Source of the DNA: Choricystis sp. odSpoLacu1
Taxonomy: Eukaryota; Chlorophyta; Trebouxiophyceae
Length of the DNA: 64,000 nucleotides
Direction: 5' to 3'
Assembly: GCA_958009055.1 (NCBI GenBank)
Contig: OY253652.1
Location: forward strand, 558,001 to 622,000
The notes beneath the pieces were generated by a model. It worked only from the letters and a program-made list of their open reading frames with translations, did no database searches and was not told the origin of the DNA. Shown here in pieces: positions 50,378-61,660 of this stretch (its first letter is position 1; each line of letters begins with the position of its first letter). The translations under genes and the position numbers were made by a program.

Positions 50378-51766
50378 ATGCCGCTGCTCGCGCTGGGAGA
50401 CACAGTCTCTCACTGGCGAGTCGACGCACTCGTCGGCAGAGGGGGCGGCGCTGAAGTGTACTCAGTGACCGACACACGTGACGGCAGCAAGGTGAGGAGA
50501 GGATGAGGCGGGGGGAGGCGCACACCCTTTTGTGTCCCTTTTCGCTCACCCCCCCTCTCCCTTCCCACACAGCACGCCCTCAAACTGGAAAAGAGACCCG
50601 GCGCCGGCGTCGCCGCCGAAGCCCGCTGCCTGGCCGACCTGGAGGCCGTGGACAGAGTGCTGCGCCTGACGGGCGGCGCGGGCGTCGATGACGCGGCAGG
50701 GCGCGCGTTTTTTGTGGCCGAGCTTCTCGCCCCCGCCAACCTGGCCCAAGCCGCGCGCGCGGGGGGCGCCACCCCGGTGCGCCCCGTGGCGGGGAACGTC
50801 GTGCTGCCGGACGCGGGGGAGGGCAGCGACCCGGAGCAAAGGTGGACGGCTGCAGACGCGCGAGCTGCAGCCAGCGACACGCTCGCCGCCCTCCAAGCCC
50901 TCCACGCCGCCGGCTGGCTGCACCGCGACGTCAAGCCCTCCAACTATGGATGGCGGGACGACGGCACCGGTTGGTGTCTGTTTGACATGGGGCTGGCAGC
51001 GCGCGCGCCGTTGGCCGCCTCCCCCCACGCGCCCACGGGAAAACTGACAGGCTCCGCGACGTATGCGTCCCCGGGCGCGCACGAAGGGCGCGCCACCGGC
51101 CGCCGCGATGACGCCTGGTCCTGGCTGTTCATGGTGGTGGAGCAGTGGGCGGGCACGCTGCCGTGGCGCGCGACGCCTGATCGGTCTGCCGCAGCCGCTG
51201 CCAAGCGCGCTGTGCTGGCTGATCCTGCCGCCCTGGCGCCGGAAGGGGCGCCCCCACTCCCAGAGGGACTGGCGCAGGCGGCCGCCCACCTGGCGTCGCT
51301 GGGGGCGCGGGATGCGCCTGACTATGAGCTGTTGAGAGCGTGCGTGGCTGAGTTGCCTGCACCCGTGCGCTGCGCTGCTGCGACGGCGGCTGAGGAAAAA
51401 GCGGCGGCAGCTGCCAAGGCAGAGGCTGCCGCTGCTGATACAGCAGAAGCTGCTGCATCAGCAGAAGCTGCTGCATCAGCAGAAGCTGCTGCATCAGCAG
51501 AAGCACCAGCGTCGCCGCCGGCAGAGGCGCCGGGCTCGCCCCCCAAACCCACCAACAAAAAACGGAGGCGCCGCACCAAGTCGGCCCCCCGTCCCCCGCC
51601 CCCGCCCCCACTGGCGGCGGGCGCCAGGCCTGGCCAGGCCTGGCGCCCGCCGCCCGCGCCCGCAGGCTTTGTGCCTGCTGCGGGCGCGGGCGGGTTGCGG
51701 CCGGCGTGGCAGCCAGCGCCGCCGCCGCCGCCGCCGCCCGGGGGGTGGCAGCAGAGGAGGTGGTGA
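50378..51766 (+). CDS. Casein kinase 1-like protein kinase with repeat-rich tail
   Basis: Exons 50378-50491 and 50573-51766; 435 residues. Kinase motifs: VGRGGGAEVYSV (Gly loop), HALKLEKRPG (Lys), AEARCLADL (helix C Glu), LHRDVKPSNYGW (catalytic loop), CLFDMGLA (DMG in place of DFG), and GSATYASPGAHEGRATGRRD followed by DAWSWLFMVVEQWAGTLPWR, the CK1/TTBK-type replacement of APE. Compared with CK1 the lobe is somewhat shortened after the activation loop. The C-terminal 140 residues are Ala/Glu then Pro-rich; they hold an 18-base tandem repeat (51443-51496), a basic KKRRRRTK element that could be nuclear, and a 42-bp palindrome (51613-51654). Activity is likely because Lys, Glu, HRD and D are present. 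Confidence 0.87.
51443..51496. repeat. 18-bp tandem repeat, three copies, coding
   Basis: Three perfect copies of an 18-base unit starting GCAGAAGCTGCTG, plus a partial fourth. It encodes AEAAAS repeats in the tail of the CK1-like kinase. Length is a multiple of three, so copy changes would keep frame. Confidence 0.93.
51613..51654. repeat. 42-bp perfect palindrome in the CK1-like gene
   Basis: Bases 51613-51633 are the exact reverse complement of 51634-51654 with no loop; the centre is GGCC and CAGGCCTGG elements are symmetric around it. The sequence is coding (PGQAW lies at the centre) and about 80 percent GC. It would form a stable hairpin in RNA or a cruciform in DNA. Confidence 0.97.
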
Positions 51767-51991
51767 TGTTGCTTTTTGTGTTGAGACCCTCTGACTGTTT
51801 GTGACCGGACTGTCTTGAATTGTTTGTTTACCACCGTTTGAAAGTGGCCGATGTGTGTGGCGGCTCATGTCCGGTCTCGCAGGGGCGGGGCGAGAGCAGG
51901 AGGGTCGCAGCAACTCGACGGCGCCCTCACTCTTCGTTTCGAATTGTTTGTTTTCGCCGCTCACCTCTCGCGCCCTCCCCCATCCTTCGCC

Positions 51992-53217
51992 ATGAAGATC
52001 GTGGACAAAATCAAGGCCGCCACCGCGGAGGGGCGCACCTTCTTCTCGTTTGAGTACTTCCCGCCGCGCACGGAGGAGGTGCGAGAATGTGGGTGGGACA
52101 ATTGGAACGCGGGGGGCACGCGTTTTGCCCCCGCCGCGCCCGCCGCGGTCGCGCCGCTCGTGCCCGCATACGCAGCAGCATGCCACTGCACGCCTCTGTC
52201 AGCAGCAGCGGTGTCCAACCGCCTGTGAACGTGCTCCAAAACGGCCGCCGCGCGCGCGCGCGACTCAATTTTCGATCGCTGTCCCCCTGCTTTCCGCCCC
52301 GCCGCGCCCCTCTCACCCCACTCCACCCCCCCTCCCACACACCACGCCCCACACAGGGCGTCGAAAACCTGATCGACCGCCAGAAGCGCATGGTCGCCCT
52401 CGGCCCCGAGTTTTGCGACATCACGTGGGGCGCGGGCGGCTCCACCGCCGACCTGACCCTCGACATCGCGGCCCGCATGCAGGGCGAGGTGGGTGTCGAG
52501 ACCATGATGCACCTGACGTGCACCAACATGCCGGCAGCGTCCCTGGATGACGCGCTGGCCAAGGTGAAAGCGGCGGGGATTACAAACATCCTGGCCCTGC
52601 GCGGCGACCCGCCCAAAGGCCAGGACGAGTTCACCACTGTCGAGGGCGGCTTTTCCTGCGCGCTGGACCTGGTGAAACACATTCGGGCGACGCACGGCGA
52701 CCACTTTGGCATTGCAGTCGCGGGGTACCCAGAGGCGCACCCCGATGCCATTGTTGAGGACGCGTCCGCCATGGCGGAAGCCTACAAATCCGACCTCGCC
52801 TACCTCAAGCAAAAGGTGGACGCGGGGGCCGACTTTGTGGTGACGCAACTGTTTTACGATGTCGACATCTTTCTCCAGTTTGAGAAGGACTGCCGCGCGG
52901 CGGGGATCGAGTGCCCCATCCTGCCCGGCATCATGCCCATCCAATCCTACGGCGGATTCAAGCGCATGACCGCCTTCTGCAAGACCAAGGTGCCGGCCGA
53001 CATTGCGGCCGCACTGGAGGCCATCAAAGACGATGAAGACGCGGTGAAAAAGTATGGAGTTGAACTCGGCACGTCCATGTGCCGCCGCCTGCTGGACGCC
53101 GGCGTCCCGGGGATCCACCTGTACACACTCAACCTGGAGTCGACCGCGGTGGCCATCCTGGAGAACCTGGGGCTGGTGGGGGCGGAGAAGGCGGTGCCAG
53201 AGGCGGCGGTGGCTTGA
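51992..53217 (+). CDS. MTHFR: Methylenetetrahydrofolate reductase, catalytic domain only
   Basis: Exons 51992-52078 and 52357-53217; 315 residues. FAD-dependent reduction of 5,10-methylene-THF to 5-methyl-THF in the methionine cycle. Motifs: [121 protein letters not shown]. The protein ends shortly after [20 protein letters not shown]. Typical eukaryotic MTHFR is about 590-660 residues with a C-terminal S-adenosylmethionine-binding regulatory domain; here that domain is missing and the next gene on the other strand starts to occupy the downstream sequence. This bacterial-like, single-domain form is complete, with a normal stop and 3' region, so it is not a truncation at the window edge. Confidence 0.95.
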
Positions 53218-53394
53218 GAAGAGGAAGGAGACGGCCGAATTATTTTCCACCCCACGCTTAGACACCCTCCCTTTTCCCCTCTTTTCTATGCGTTCGCGCC
53301 TGCTTTCATCATGGACTGCGTTTTTTTCATCTTCATCTTTCGGTTGTGACACACACAAAAGCCAAAGGAATGCTTTCACACCCCCCAAACATGA

Positions 53395-54135
53395 TCACCC
53401 TGCTTTCACCCGCTTCTCCAACGCAGCCTGCACCTCCCGCCCCGCCGCCCGCACCTCGGGCGGGCCTGCGCCCGCCAGGGCGGCGCCCGCTCTCTCGATG
53501 CACGCGCGCGCATCAGCGTCGCCGACCGGCCCGCCGCTTACACAAGCCGCCAGGGCTCGGCCCGCAGCTGCCGCTGCTGCCGGGGCCCGCGTGTCGGTGC
53601 AGGCGGCCAGCACGCCCGCCAGGCGGGGGCCGGGGGCGGCGGCCACCAGGGCGGCGAGGACGGCGTCCGCTGCGGTTGCCAGGGCAGGTGGGCCAGCCGC
53701 CACGCGCGCGATCAGGGGGGCGGCCGCCGCGAGCGCGACTTTTGAGGCATCAGCGCCACTGCCCGGGACGGCGGCCAGGACAGTGACCGCGGCGCGGGCG
53801 ACGGCGGAGCGGAGGGAGGGCAGCGCGCGCGCTGCCGCGGTCACCAGCTCAGTTGCTGCTGCAGGGGGGGCGGCGTGTGCCGCCAGCAAACGTGCCGCCG
53901 TTTTCAGGGCATCTCTTTGAGCCTTCCAATCGAGGCTGGTTAAGGGGGCGGCTTCGGCGGCAGCCAGGGTGGCGAGCGCGGCAGCAGCAGCGTCCGCACC
54001 GTCCGGGGGTGGCGCGTCCGCCACAGCTGCTGCCGCCATCGCCCCCACGCTCGCTGTGCGGCGCAGCGAGCGCATGGTTTTGAGGAAGGACAGAGCCGCC
54101 AACGCGCGCGGCGAGCGTGGGGCTGGTGTGTTCAT
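53395..54135 (-). CDS. CLASP/TOG-like HEAT-repeat protein
   Basis: Single exon, 246 residues, starting MNTPAPRSPRALAALSF. The core starts LTSLDWKAQRDALKTAARLL and continues with VTAAARALPSLRSAVARAAV, TVLAAVPGSG, LIARVAAGPPALATAADAVL, AALVAAAPGPRLAGVLAACT and C-terminal helices. The DW-R-dALk..LRSaVaR.A..tl pattern is that of CLASP_N/TOG domains, which bind tubulin or microtubule ends. Only one such domain is present, shorter than the large CLASP and TOGARAM proteins, so it may be a small axonemal/cytoskeletal or unrelated HEAT protein. It converges on MTHFR and lies in tandem below the DUF502 gene. Confidence 0.65.
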   Translation of the reverse strand: MNTPAPRSPRALAALSFLKTMRSLRRTASVGAMAAAAVADAPPPDGADAAAAALATLAAAEAAPLTSLDWKAQRDALKTAARLLAAHAAPPAAATELVTAAARALPSLRSAVARAAVTVLAAVPGSGADASKVALAAAAPLIARVAAGPPALATAADAVLAALVAAAPGPRLAGVLAACTDTRAPAAAAAAGRALAACVSGGPVGDADARACIERAGAALAGAGPPEVRAAGREVQAALEKRVKAG

Positions 54136-54273
54136 GGTTTGTGGCGGTGGTGTGAGGAGCGCCCCGTGGTTTTTTCGTTGCATTCTTTTTTTGTCGCACC
54201 AGTGCGATCGATCGTCTGTTTTTGCGTTTTGCTACACTTTTTTTCACCTCCCGACACATACACTTCATATCTA

Positions 54274-54298
54274 ACCTCTTTCTCTCTCTCTCTCTCTA
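54274..54298. repeat. CT-rich microsatellite
   Basis: A run of TCTCTCTCT downstream of the LIKE-COV stop codon, inside its 3' flank. Confidence 0.7.
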
Positions 54299-55140
54299 CA
54301 CCCTGCCCGCCGCGGCGGCCGCGTTCAAGTGGGTCAATGCTTTGGGCATTGACAAGCCGACTGACACAACGACCTCAATTCCTGCGCTCACGCTCATTTC
54401 GGTGCGCACGACGTCTTCAGCGCGCACCAGAACAAAGTCTCCGACATAGAGATGGTTAGTGGGGACAAAAATGCCCACTAATTCGGACGTAACACCATCG
54501 GGGGAATGCAGGCGGGTGCCACCCGTCACAAACCCAATCATCAACTCGTCGCGGCGGGGGTGGCGCACGAGCACACACTCCCGGAAGGAGCCCGCGCCGG
54601 TCGCGTCGGATGGTTTGAGGGCGGTGGAGACTTGTTTGGCTGCCGAGTAGACGTGGCGGGCGAGGGGGAGGCGCTTGATGACCCACTCACCCACGGAGAG
54701 GACGGCGGACCCCGCCCAGGAGGAGCCGAGAAGGCCGACGACGAAGATAAATGCGAGAGACGTGAGGAAGCCGAGGCCGAAGAAGGGCAGGCCTGGTTGG
54801 GGAGGGAGAAAGGGGCGTTGTTTTTTTGATTTCTTTGCGTTTTCTGGCCAAAACCAACAATCCAGCCCACCACCACCAAAGCCACGACACACTCACCGAT
54901 CGCCCGATACAGTGGCGAAAAAAAGTCTTCGAAGAAGCGGAAGACCCACATCATGACAAACATGGTGACCGCGATCGGGAACAGAATGGCCGCCCCATAC
55001 AGAAACTGCCTACTGATCCATGAGTGCAGCACCACGGTGATGGCTTCCCGGGGGCGCAGGCTGGCCGATCGGCGGGGGGTGAGGGGCGGCGCGGACGAGG
55101 TCGGCAGCATCAGGTCGGCGGAGTCGCCGCGGTTGGCCAT
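54296..55140 (-). CDS. LIKE-COV (DUF502) membrane protein
   Basis: Exons 54897-55140 and 54296-54792; 246 residues. The family is CONTINUOUS VASCULAR RING (COV)/LIKE-COV, Golgi membrane proteins that affect vacuolar trafficking in plants, with bacterial relatives. Motifs: ISRQFLYGAAILFPIAVTMF, VMMWVFRFFEDFFSPLYRAI, GLPFFGLGFLTSLAFIFVVG, LLGSSWAGSAVLSVGEWVIK, RLPLARHVYSAAKQVSTAL, ECVLVRHPRRDELMIGFVTG, LVGIFVPTNHLYVGDFVLV, VRTEMSVSAGIEVVVSVGLS. Two transmembrane helices precede the soluble C-terminal part. Intron phase joins G at the boundary perfectly. The upstream 303 bases to the next stop (55141-55443) contain its promoter and the 3' end of the protease gene, and no gene. Confidence 0.93.
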
Positions 55141-55443
55141 CGCGGCGGCGGTTGGGGTGCCGCTGCCGGCGCTGTTGAGGCGGCGAACTGAGGGGGTGGT
55201 GCGAGGGGACGCCAGGGTGCTTGGAGGCTGGCCGGCCTGGGGCGCGGGGCGGGCGGGCGGCACGCGCGATTGCGATGCGGTGGAGCGAAGAAAAACGGCC
55301 GGCAGGTTGTGTTTTTGTTTTGAACTTCGACCAGCGCCAAAACTACAGCAGCACGCCGTGTTCACGAGCGTCCAGTGTTGGCCGATCGAACGCGACACCG
55401 TATTTAAATAAAAAAACTCAAAACAAAGCAAACTAATTCTCTC

Positions 55444-58240
55444 TCATTTTAGCGGCACGACCTCCACCCTGCGAACATTCCCCGCGTCCAGCACAGCCCC
55501 CACGGATGCTGAATCCACGAGCGCCACCGCCAGCGGGGGCGACCCTGCACCCCCCAGCCGCGCCCGGGGCGCGGTCAAGCAGGCGTCGGCGTCCGCGTCG
55601 GCGCCGTCGACTGTGCCGAGGATCCGCCCCCCGCCATCCACCCAGGCCAGGGCCAGGGTGGATGCTGGGGTGGCGTGGGGCGATGCATCCACCTTAGGGC
55701 ACACGCGCACGCGGTACAGGCCCGCCGCGGCGGCGGGGGCCAGCGTCCAGACGGCGGGGGAGGCGGGAGGGAACGAGGTGACGTTGGCGGGGGCGGCAAG
55801 CGTCGCGCCGCCCCCCGCTTTGGGCACGTCCAGCGGGTCGGACGACAGCAGCACGCGCGACTCGGTGGGTGGGGAGGTGGATCCAGCCAGCGAGACGACG
55901 ACGTCGGCGCGTGTGAGTCCGCGGAGTGTGTTGCCTCCGCCCGCCGGCGTGACCACCACGGTGGCAGCGGCGGTCGCGTTAGCCGCCGTCCACGTCAGCG
56001 TGGTTGGTGAAACATTGATCACGCGACCCCCTGTCAGCGGCACAACCCTCACTGTCGCAGTCGCGGGGGCTGCATCCGCCAGCCACACCGCGAGCGTGGC
56101 GTTGGGGCGGCCGTCGTCGAGGCGCAGCAGCGCGGGCGCCGACGTCAGCGCGGCCCCCGCACTGCCCGCCCGCCCTGCGATGCCGGCCGCGCCCCACTTG
56201 TCAGGCACGGGGGGCGGCACGCGTGGTCCCCGTCGCCCATCATCCGCGGGAGGCGCGACAGCCGGCCACATGGCCAGCGTTTTGATCGACGAGGCTGGTA
56301 GAACGACATCCAAAAATGATGCGTCCGACACCACTATGTCCACCAGAGACGCAGGCGTGGCCACCAACCCCCACAGAGCCACGCAACCGGGGACATCGCT
56401 GCCGGTGGGGGGTCGGTAGGGGGGGGCGCCGCCCGTCAGGGTGACCAGGGCGCCATCCACATAAACAGCGACAGCCGCGTCAGGCAGCGCCGACGGCGAC
56501 AAACACACGAGCACGTCCCAACGGGCGCCAGGCGTCGGCGACGCCGGCACCGCGTACCGGAACGCGGCTTTACCGGTGGGTGTCGCCACATGGGGCGACC
56601 GCACGAGGAGGGGGGGCAGGATGCCGGCGGTGGGTGGCGGGAGGGCGGGCGCGAGGCCGGCGCGCGGGGAGCGCGTGACGACGACTTTCAGTTTTGCTTC
56701 GTCCGGGGGCGGGGTGGCACTGCCGCCGCGTTGAACCACGGTGGCCACAATGTAAAACCTGGCCACGCCGTCGGGCAGGGTGCGGTTGGGCAGGCGGTCG
56801 ACGAGGGTGACCGAGGCGGAGGGGTGGTGGCGCGTGAGCGCGACGCGCGGCGGGTCGACCACCGCCCCCGCCCGCGGGTCGGCCGCAGCTGGCGTGCCCG
56901 CCACCGGCACCACGTCAAACACGACGTCCAGAGCGTCCGCGTCGGATGGCAGGGGCACCGTCAGGAACACCCCAAACGGGGCGGAGGCGGCGGAGGCATC
57001 AACGAGAAGGGCAGCGGGGGAGAAGCCGAGTGGCGGCCCTCGCGCGGCGCGGCCTCCCGGGGACCCCGCCGCGTCGGGCCCCAGAAAGTTGGACAGACCC
57101 GCCCGCCACGCGGCGGCCAGGTTGCCCACATAGTCGGGGGCGGACGCGTTGGCGCAGGAGGCGAACCCACCGGACAGCAAGCCGACGACGCGGCCGGTGG
57201 CGGCATCCACCGCAGGCCCTCCCGAGCTGCCGCCGTCGGTGGCGCCCGCGCCGTCATATACAACGCGCCAATGCGTGGCATTGGTGGGTGGCGGCACGTC
57301 GGTCCCGGCCGCACGGTCGTGCCAGTAGGCAGGAGGCGGAAACGACGCTGACACGCCGTCGAAGCCGGCCGCGAGCGCGGCGCGCGCGGGGGTGCCGCCC
57401 GGGAAGCCCACCACCGCCAGAGCAGATGGAGGCGTGTCCGGGGCTGCGTACCCTGCATCCACCGCGCCAAAAGAGGCGGGCACACCACCTGGCAGGGAGA
57501 GCAGAGCCACGTCCGCCGCTGCATCGAAAAAACGCAGCGCTGTGCCCTGCACCACTCGCCTCGGCGTGGGCCGCCTGTCCGAGCCACAGGGCACAGTGTG
57601 GTCAAACGCCACCGCCCACGCGTCAAACGGGACGGACGCGATAGCGTGCGTGAGGTTGGTCGGGGGGTGGTGTGCTGCCGCCGACGCGGTTTGAGGGCCG
57701 GTGCGCCGTCCCTTGGCAGCATCACCTGGCTCCACGCCCGGCATCAAACAGTGGTGCGCCGTTAGTAACGCGGGCGCGCCCCCCGCGTCCGCCACCAGGA
57801 CACCGGAACAGGTGGTGACTGATGAACCGTCGCGCGTGGGCGCAAAGATGGCCACCGCAGACCGGCCGACCGCGGACGCCAGGGCCGGAAAGCAGGACAC
57901 GGATGGTGTGCAGGACGCTACGCCACCATCGGAGCGGGGCAGGAGGCGGCTCAGGTCGAAGGAGAGGTGGGCGGGGAGCGGGGCGGGGGGGGGAGCTTCT
58001 GTTGGGGAGAGGAAAGGGGTCAGAAGACTGGTGTTTGCCTCAACATCATGTACACATGTGTCGTGCGTTGACTGGCTCCAGCGGGTGTTAGTGCGAGCGG
58101 TGGGAGCGTGGGCGGGGCGCGAGTTTTTGAGTCCGCATTTACAACTTACCTGGCGCTGCGGCGACCACCGCCACCGCCAGTGCCAGCGGCAGCCACGCCG
58201 CCACACAGCGTCGCCTGGTGCACTCTAGATGCAGCCGCAT
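55444..58240 (-). CDS. Large secreted trypsin-like serine protease
   Basis: Exons 58150-58240 and 55444-57998 with a 151-nt intron; 881 residues. The N-terminus ends in a signal peptide (RCVAAWLPLALAVAVVAAAP). The protease domain (about 40-320) has the catalytic triad: SGVLVADAGGAPALLTAHHC (His), DVALLSLPGG (Asp) and GGSSGGPAVDAATGRVVGLL (Ser). The Ser motif and the order resemble S1D lysyl-endopeptidase-type bacterial secreted proteases. The last 500 residues are beta-rich, with repeated Ser/Thr, Asn-X-Thr sites and DAxxDVVFDVVP-type strands, resembling pre-peptidase C-terminal or Ig-like modules. It probably works outside the cell, perhaps in degradation or wall processing. The 881-residue length is unusual for S1 proteases, due to the tail. 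A C9 run near the exon 2 start does not disturb frame. Confidence 0.82.
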
Positions 58241-58376
58241 CGTGGCCGCACTTTTTGTGCGTGCGCGCGTGACCGGCAAAACACACGCGCGGGAGAATGT
58301 GACAAACAAAGAAGCAAATCGTCGAGCTCAATCCACACTCTCCCGAAAAAAAGGGCACACAAACACTCCGCTCCCA
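58241..58376. promoter_or_regulatory. 136-base divergent promoter, protease / COQ10
   Basis: 136 bases separate two start codons on opposite strands. It contains a moderate AT patch (AACAAAGAAGCAAAT). No further signal is clear. Confidence 0.4.
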
Positions 58377-59202
58377 ATGCGTCGCGCCCCGCGCGGCCTG
58401 GTCGCCGTCTGGCTGCCACGCACGGTGGACGCGTGCAACACATCGGCGCCAGCCGTGCTGCCCGCGCTCGCAGCCGCGGCGCCGCACCAGCGCGCGTGGA
58501 CGCCGCCCTCCACTCGCCGCGCGTCGACCGGCGTGTCCCCCGAGTTTGGCAGGGCGTACACTGAGCGCAAGCTGTTGGGGTGAGTATGGGGTGTTGATTG
58601 TTAATCGGCAGGTCGTTTTCACCTCTCTCGCCCGCTGTTTGCTCACCACCCGTCACACACTCCTTCCCTTCTGACGTCCTCTCTCCAGCTACACACCAGA
58701 ACGACTGTTCGACGTCGTGGCCGATGTGGGCTCCTACTCCCAGTTTGTGCCGTGGTGTGTGTCGTCCGCCGTGCTGCCGCCGCCGAGTGCGGACGCTGCG
58801 CCGCCGTCCCTCACTCCACCCCCACCGCCCGACCACACCACCCTGGACGCCGAGCTGCGCATCGGGTTTAACAGCTTCTCCGAAGCCTATACGTCGACCG
58901 TGGTGCTGGCGCGGCCACACACGATTACATCCACGGTGCGTGGCTCTGCTGTCTTCCACCACCTGGACTGCGCCTGGTCGTTCACCCCCGGCCCTCTGCC
59001 CTCCACCGTGTGGCTCTCTTTTGGCATCGACTTTGCGTTCAAGTCGGCGGTGTATCGGCATGCAGCGTCGCTGTTTTTTGATCAAGTGGCGGCGCGCATG
59101 GTGTCCGCGTTTGAGGGGCGGTGTGGCGAGCTGTACGGGCCGCCCAGCGTGGCACGTCGGCCGAGGCGGGGGAGGGGGGGTGTTGGCGTGACTCTGGTGT
59201 AG
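58377..59202 (+). CDS. COQ10: COQ10-like coenzyme Q-binding START protein
   Basis: Exons 58377-58579 and 58689-59202; 238 residues. A mitochondrial presequence (MRRAPRGLVAVWLPRTVDAC) precedes a START/SRPBCC domain: KLLGYTPERLFDVVADVGSY, SQFVPWCVSSAVLPPP, DAELRIGFNSFSEAYTSTVV, LARPHTITSTVRGSAVFHHL, DCAWSFTPG, LSFGIDFAFKSAVYRHAASL, FFDQVAARMVSAFEGRCGEL and YGPP. COQ10 binds ubiquinone and helps its use in respiration and biosynthesis. The proline-rich insertion PPPSADAAPPSLTPPPPPD in a loop is longer than in animal COQ10. A basic RRPRRGRGG tail ends the protein. Divergent with the secreted protease and in tandem with the Omp85 gene, which begins 110 bases after this stop. Confidence 0.9.
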
Positions 59203-59312
59203 TGTGTCGGGGGGTGAACGCTGTATTTTTCGTTGTCTGTGTGGGTCAAGAGCAGAAAAAAACAAACGACGTCGTCACATTTCTTCTTCTCCTCGTGCCC
59301 CCTCAAAAAACC

Positions 59313-61660
59313 ATGCGCCCCGACGAAGACGCGCCTCCTGCGTGGTGGGCGCCTGTGCCCACCGCCTTCGGTCTGCGCGACGGGCGACCGCTGGTGGGTG
59401 GGCGCACACCGCGCGCCGCTGTCTCGGCTGCGCCCTCAATGCGGACGCGCACCGCGCCGCTGGCCTCCCTGACCGCGGCTGTTGACGCGGCGGTCGCTTG
59501 CTTGAAGCTCACACTGAGCTCTGGCGGCACGGCGGCGGCGGGCACGCCACCCTCCGCCACCCCACTCCCCCTCCGCGCGCCATCGCGCTTTGCACGCCTC
59601 TCCGGCGGCACGTCCGACACCAGCCGCCCCTGGTGGCTCCCCGGGGGCGGCCGCCGCAAGCCGACCTCCCCCTCCGCCACCGACTCGGAGAGGGTGCTGG
59701 TGTCGGACGTCGTGTTGACGGGGGTGGACGACGAAAAGCTGCTAGCCGCCGCGCGGTCGGCGCTCACGTTGAAACCCAACTACTCGTATACACTGGGCGA
59801 GGTAAGCGGGATGGAGGAGGTGGGTGATGGCAGCCACACATCAAGGGAGAGAGGGTTCGGATGGAGGATATGAAAACAAAGCGGGAAAACACGACGACGT
59901 TCACCTTTCGACACACCCACACCTCCCCCCCTCAGGTCCAAGAAGACGTGCAGCGCGTCTTCGACACCGGCTACTTCACCGCCGCCACCCCCACCGCGGA
60001 AGACACGCGGGACGGCGTCGTCATCAACATCACGCTGGCCGCCTACCCCCGCCTGCGCGGCCTGGTTGTGACCGGCGCTGACGCTCTCCCCGTGTCCGTC
60101 ATCGAGGGCGCATTCCGCGACCAGGCGGGCGCCATCATCAACTATGCCGACTTTCAGGCATCCCTGGACGCGGTGTCTGGGTGGTACGGCGCGCGCGGCG
60201 TCCCCGCGCGAGTCACTGTGCGCGGCGGCGACGACGGCCGCGGCGACGGCGTCATCCAGCTGCACGCGGCAGAAGCAATCGTGAGGTCGGTGGGACTGAG
60301 GTTCACCGACCGTGAAATTGGGGAACCCAAGGAGGGGGGTGGTTACACGCAGCCGAGCGTGGTGACACGCCACGTGCGCACGCGGCGCGGCGCGCCCTAC
60401 TCCGCCGCCCTCGCCCGCGAAGACATCGACGCCGTGTACGCGACCGGCCTGTTTGACGATGTGAATATTGTGCCGGCTGCCGCGCCTGGGTCCACGGACG
60501 ATGCACCGTTGGTGGACGTGACCCTTTCCCTCGCCGAACGCAAAACGGGCGGTTTGTCGGCCGGCGGCGGCATCTCTGCCTCTGGCGCCGCCGACGGCGC
60601 CCTGCCCGGCTTCATCGGGTCGGCCTCCTTCTCCCAGCGCAACATCTTTGGCACGGGCCAGAAGCTGGCGGCCACGCTGGAGGCGGGGCAGGTGGACAAG
60701 CTGTTCCGCGTGCACTGGGCTGATCCGTGGCTCGCGCGCGACGCGCACCGCACCGCGCGCACAATCTCCCTGCAAAACACGAGGTCGTCGGGCCTGCCCA
60801 TTCATGGAGCGCCCGTGGATGATGCGCCGCCTCCGGGTGGGTCGTCGGCATCGTTGGCGGGGGGGGACGCGCCGGCTGGGATGGCGACGACCGCGGCCGA
60901 CGCGACCGGCGACGCCGACGACGGCGGCATTGTGGTCGCCCGCTTGACGGGGGGCGTCGAGTACTCGCGCCCCCTGTCCCCCGGGTGGACGGGGACGGCC
61001 GGGCTCGCATGGCAGCGCTCGAAGGCGGTGGATGGGCGGGGGAAAACACTGGCGACGGATCCGCTGGGGGCCCCCCTCACGTTCCGTGGCGGCGGCGAAC
61101 CCGACACCCTGGCCACCGCCCTGCTGCGGGCTGCGTACGCGGATGCAGGAGGCGAAGTCGCCCTGTCCCTCGAACAAGCGCTGCCCCTCAAACCTGAATG
61201 GCTCAACTTCAACCGCGTGCGCGCGCGCGCGGCGCGCACGCTCACCCTGGCCCCCCTCGGCGCCCCGTCCTGGCGCGCCACCCTGTCCGGGCGCGCCGGC
61301 ACCGTCGTGGGCGACCTCCCCCCCTGCGAAGCGTTCGCGTTGGGGGGCACCAACTCGGTGCGCGGGTACGGCGAGGGCGCGCTCGGCACGGGGCGCTCGT
61401 TTGTGGAGGGCACCGCCGAGCTCGCCCTCCCCCTCGCGGGCGCCCTGGAGGGCGCCCTGTTTGCCGACTTTGGCACCGACCTGGAGTCGGGGGCCAGCGT
61501 GCCGGGCGACCCGGCGGGCGCGCGCGGAAAGCCGGGCGCGGGCGCGGCGGTCGGGGTGGGCGTGCGCGTCGACTCGCCCGTGGGGCCGCTGCGCTTCGAG
61601 TGTGCCGTGAACGACAGGCACGCGAGGCGGTTCCACGTGGGCATAGGGGCGCACGGGTGA
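59313..61660 (+). CDS. Omp85-family outer-envelope protein (OEP80/Toc75-V-like)
   Basis: Exons 59313-59801 and 59936-61660; 737 residues. The N-terminal 120 residues are a low-complexity leader. POTRA-like domains follow: LVSDVVLTGVDDEKLLAAAR to VQEDVQRVFDTGYFTAATPT, INITLAAYPRLRGLVVTGAD, and a third after SVGLRFT with ALAREDIDAVYATGLFDDVN. The C-terminal half is a 16-strand barrel: QRNIFGTGQKLAATLEAGQV, WRATLSGRAGTVVGDL, the conserved loop L6 segment GGTNSVRGYGEGALGTGRSF, and the closing GVGVRVDSPVGPLRFECAVN with HARRFHVGIGAHG. Chloroplast Omp85 proteins insert or translocate proteins at the outer envelope. Sam50 of mitochondria is less likely because there are three POTRA-like units and the OEP80-type ending. 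Confidence 0.9.
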
